A stretch of DNA of 49,457 nucleotides, taken from the NCBI GenBank assembly GCA_016208415.1, contig JACQYB010000016.1, positions 16,098-65,554 on the forward strand. Direction: 5' to 3'. Under the pieces are notes generated by a model, which was not told where the DNA came from, searched no databases, and was given only the letters and a program-made list of their open reading frames with translations. The translations under genes and the position numbers were made by a program. Shown here piece after piece: positions 47,461 through 49,457 of the stretch (its first letter is position 1; each line of letters starts with the position of its first letter). This stretch comes from Betaproteobacteria bacterium. GTDB taxonomy: Bacteria > Pseudomonadota > Gammaproteobacteria > Burkholderiales > Rhodocyclaceae.

Positions 47461-48099
47461 ATGACGAGCGAGATGACCGGACGCCGGCCCATGGCGGCCC
47501 TGGCCCTGGAACTGCGCGGATCCACCCGCTTCTACGAGGTGCTCAGCCCCGAATCCCTGTTCGAGATCGTGCGCCAGTGCTTCGCCCTGGGCGAGGCCGT
47601 GATGCAGGACCACGGCGGCCAGGTGTGCCAGATCACGGCCAACAGCCTGCTGGCGGGTTTCCCGGACGGCGAGGGCCGCGCGGCCGAGCGCGCCGTGGGC
47701 GCCTCCCGGGAGATCATTACCCGCGTCAGCGACTGGGCGGGGCAGTGGCAGGAGCGCTTCGGCGTGCGCATCTGCGCCAGCGTCGGCATCCATCTCGGTG
47801 CGGTGGTGGCCGGTGATCTGGCGGCAGGCCAGGCACGCATCCGCGCCATGGTGGGGGAACCGGCGAGCGTGGCCCAGTTCCTGGTGCGGCGGGCGCGGCC
47901 GGACGAATTCGTGCTCTCGGAAGCAGTGTTCGCGGCCCTCGGCGCGGCGCCGGAGGACATCCGCCCGCTGCCCCAGACCGTGTCCCTGGGCGAAAGCCCG
48001 CTCATGCCCATGTACTTCTGTTCGCCGGTGCACGCGCCGGATTACCGGCTCCACGTGTCGGAGCAGTGGCAGCCGCGGATGGCGCAGCCGGCGGTGTAA
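47461..48099 (+). CDS. Adenylate/guanylate cyclase-like protein, probably catalytically inactive
   Basis: The 212-residue protein has the class III cyclase homology fold: ALALELRGSTRFYEVLSPES, VMQDHGGQVCQITANSLLAG, VGIHLGAVVAGDLA and MVGEPASVAQFLVRRA. The metal-binding aspartates seem missing. The first position reads Glu (LELRGST instead of DIRGFT-like) and the GD motif of the second is ITANSLLAGF. It may therefore be a regulatory relative. There is no membrane segment or receiver domain. It follows the MSHA operon by 199 bases; a link to pilus control is speculation. ATG 47461 is preceded by CCGGAGAACC. Confidence 0.75.
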   Translation: MTSEMTGRRPMAALALELRGSTRFYEVLSPESLFEIVRQCFALGEAVMQDHGGQVCQITANSLLAGFPDGEGRAAERAVGASREIITRVSDWAGQWQERFGVRICASVGIHLGAVVAGDLAAGQARIRAMVGEPASVAQFLVRRARPDEFVLSEAVFAALGAAPEDIRPLPQTVSLGESPLMPMYFCSPVHAPDYRLHVSEQWQPRMAQPAV

Positions 48100-48190
48100 G
48101 GCGCGCACCGACCCGCCCGTATCCGTTGGGGTGGGTCAAGCGCAGCGGACCTACCATCATTGACAGCCAGCCGCCCTGCGGGCGAAAGAA

Positions 48191-49282
48191 TCAGCGCGCG
48201 GCCTCGCGGCCGCACAGTGCCCCAAGATCCCCCGGCGCGGCGATGCCGCACTCGCAGAGGATGCCGGTGATGAGCCGCGCCGGCGTGACGTCGAAGGCCG
48301 GGTTGTCGGCGCGCAGGCTTTCCGGGGCGATGTCCACCGTCTGGAGTCGGTCGTGGGCGTCGAGACCCGTGACGCGGCGAAGCTCCGCGGCGTCGCGCCG
48401 CTCGATGGGGATGCCGGCGCCGTCGGGGCAGTCCCAGTCGATGGTGGATCGGGGCGCGGCGACGTAGAAGGGCACGCCGCAATCCTTCGCCGCTAAGGCC
48501 TTGAGGCAGGTGCCGATCTTGTTGGCGGTGTCGCCGTTGGCGGCGATGCGATCCGCGCCCACGATCACCAGGTCCGCCGCGCCCTGCTGCAGCAGCAGCG
48601 CCGCGGCGTTGTCCGCAACAAGCGTCACCGCAATGCGCGCCCGCTCCAGTTCCCAGGCGGTGAGCAGGCCCTGGTTGCGCGGGCGCGTCTCCGAGGCCAG
48701 CACTTCCACGGCGATGCCGGCGGCGTGGGCCAGGTAGACCGGCGCCAGGGCCGTGCCGTAGGCGGCGGTGGCCAGCCAGCCGGCGTTGCAGTGGGTCATG
48801 ACGCGCACCGGGCGCTCGAGCCGGCCGGCCAGTTCCTGGATCAGCGCCAGGCCGTGGCTGCCGAGGGCGTGGTTGGCGGCGGCGTCCTCGGTCAGGATGG
48901 CGCGGGCCTCGCGCCAGGCGGCGTCGCGACGTACCTCGGGGGCCAGCGGGGCGAGGTGGCGGCGCATGCGCTCCAGGGCCCAGTGCAGGTTCACCGCGGT
49001 GGGGCGGGTGGCGCCGAGCAGGGCGATGGCGGCCTCCAGGGCGGCGTCGTCGGCGCCGCGCCCCAAGGCCAGGGCCAGGCCGTAGGCGGCGGTGATGCCG
49101 ATGAGCGGCGCGCCGCGCACCTGCATGCTGCGGATGGCGTGGGCCGCGGCCTCCACGGTTTCGACGCGGCACTCCACGAAGCGGTGGGGCAGGGCGGTCT
49201 GGTCGAGGATGATGACGGCGTGGCCGTCCTCGCGCAGGGTGTGCAGCGCGTGGGCGGGGTCGGGCTGGGGGGTGCGGGTCAT
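48191..49282 (-). CDS. mtnA: S-methyl-5-thioribose-1-phosphate isomerase
   Basis: The 363-residue protein is collinear with MtnA. It includes IRSMQVRGAPLIGITAAYGL, the active-site cysteine Cys165 in THCNAGWLATA, and the aspartate in VIVGADRIAANGDTANKIG. It converts methylthioribose-1-phosphate to methylthioribulose-1-phosphate in methionine salvage. No other salvage gene is in the window; the flanking genes are a cyclase-like gene (convergent) and an IS630 transposase end. ATG 49282 has no obvious ribosome binding site. The spacer 48100-48190 contains imperfect hairpins that may serve as a terminator for both converging genes. Confidence 0.93.
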   Translation of the reverse strand: MTRTPQPDPAHALHTLREDGHAVIILDQTALPHRFVECRVETVEAAAHAIRSMQVRGAPLIGITAAYGLALALGRGADDAALEAAIALLGATRPTAVNLHWALERMRRHLAPLAPEVRRDAAWREARAILTEDAAANHALGSHGLALIQELAGRLERPVRVMTHCNAGWLATAAYGTALAPVYLAHAAGIAVEVLASETRPRNQGLLTAWELERARIAVTLVADNAAALLLQQGAADLVIVGADRIAANGDTANKIGTCLKALAAKDCGVPFYVAAPRSTIDWDCPDGAGIPIERRDAAELRRVTGLDAHDRLQTVDIAPESLRADNPAFDVTPARLITGILCECGIAAPGDLGALCGREAAR

Positions 49283-49324
49283 GGGCGCAGAGTGGGGGAT
49301 GGGGCCGGCGGAGGATTCTAGTGT

Positions 49325-49457
49325 TTAATTGCGTAAATTAACAATAGTATTTCGAAGCTGCGACCCCCGAACCTCTCGTTTGCGCCAGACGAACGGTGCC
49401 GCCCTTTCGTTGTAGGCAGCGGTAAAGGCATGGATGGCCTCAATGAGTTGCTCGATG
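49325..49457 (-). mobile_element. IS630-family transposase, 3' end (continues beyond the window)
   Basis: On the minus strand the frame reads IEQLIEAIHAFTAAYNERAA, then PFVWRKREVRGSQLRNTIVN, then LRN and a TAA at 49325-49327. This is the typical C-terminus of IS630/Tc1-like DDE transposases. The element end follows at about 49318 with CTAGTG, a known target context (CTAG, TA duplication) for IS630. Only about 44 codons are visible, so completeness cannot be judged. Confidence 0.8.

Noticed and set aside
49283-49324. Riboswitch (SAM-type) ahead of mtnA
   Set aside because: The spacer is too short and is taken up by the IS630 end; no conserved aptamer features seen.

Overview
The window is a GC-rich (very roughly 70 percent) chromosomal segment that looks like an environmental betaproteobacterium, probably Rhodocyclales or a close relative. 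That placement is inferred from GTP-type PEP carboxykinase, the ampD-pilR-pilS-PP0621 neighbourhood, an assimilatory nitrate reductase, a complete-looking MSHA-type pilus operon and several families of short interspersed repeats. I saw no tRNA, rRNA or CRISPR array.

Layout. 1-3.7 kb: the 3' end of a P-type cation ATPase broken by an amber codon, a truncated yoeB-like toxin remnant, an AhpD-like and a DUF1059 gene, and a divergent LuxR-type regulator. 4-6.4 kb: a UPF0175/DUF3368 toxin-antitoxin pair, then a 2-hydroxyacid dehydrogenase lying between remnants of lutC and lutB that both kept their ends and lost their middles. 6.5-16.4 kb: an IclR regulator, a PBP7-type endopeptidase, a TauD-family dioxygenase, a Phd/VapC pair, a decayed outer-membrane protein, pckG, an aminotransferase, a lytic transglycosylase and ampD. 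16.6-20.2 kb: a 244-bp MITE-like element with CTAG ends, then pilR, pilS and a PP0621-family gene on the minus strand.

20.3-24.9 kb is the most accessory-looking stretch. It holds an AAA ATPase that has apparently lost an internal segment, a sirtuin, a P-loop ATPase, and an overlapping TPR protein whose repeats contain two 132-nt copies identical at the DNA level. The last two genes form a sensor/ATPase-like module that I cannot match to a named system. 24.9-33.4 kb: ybiB, nasA with a fused BFD-like iron-sulfur domain, a conserved hypothetical gene, two beta-hydroxyacid dehydrogenases with a convergent class II aldolase (possibly four-carbon sugar-acid catabolism), and a Kbp-like BON-LysM protein.

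33.7-47.3 kb is the MSHA operon on the plus strand: mshE, mshG, mshA, mshC, mshD, mshO, mshP, a block of tandem repeats, then mshI, a pilN-like gene, mshJ, mshK, mshL, mshM and mshN, many joined by ATGA overlaps. A strong candidate sigma-28 promoter lies ahead of mshA. A degenerate nucleotide-cyclase homologue follows, then mtnA on the minus strand and the 3' end of an IS630-family transposase at the window edge.

A recurrent theme is small repeats invading genes. REP-like elements, a 69-71 bp mosaic repeat and a 165-bp element with inverted termini occur between genes. REP-like and mosaic repeats also lie in frame inside nasA, a dehydrogenase and at least four msh genes. A second theme is decay: nonsense codons or internal deletions in at least six genes. 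This could be real, or partly an assembly artefact.
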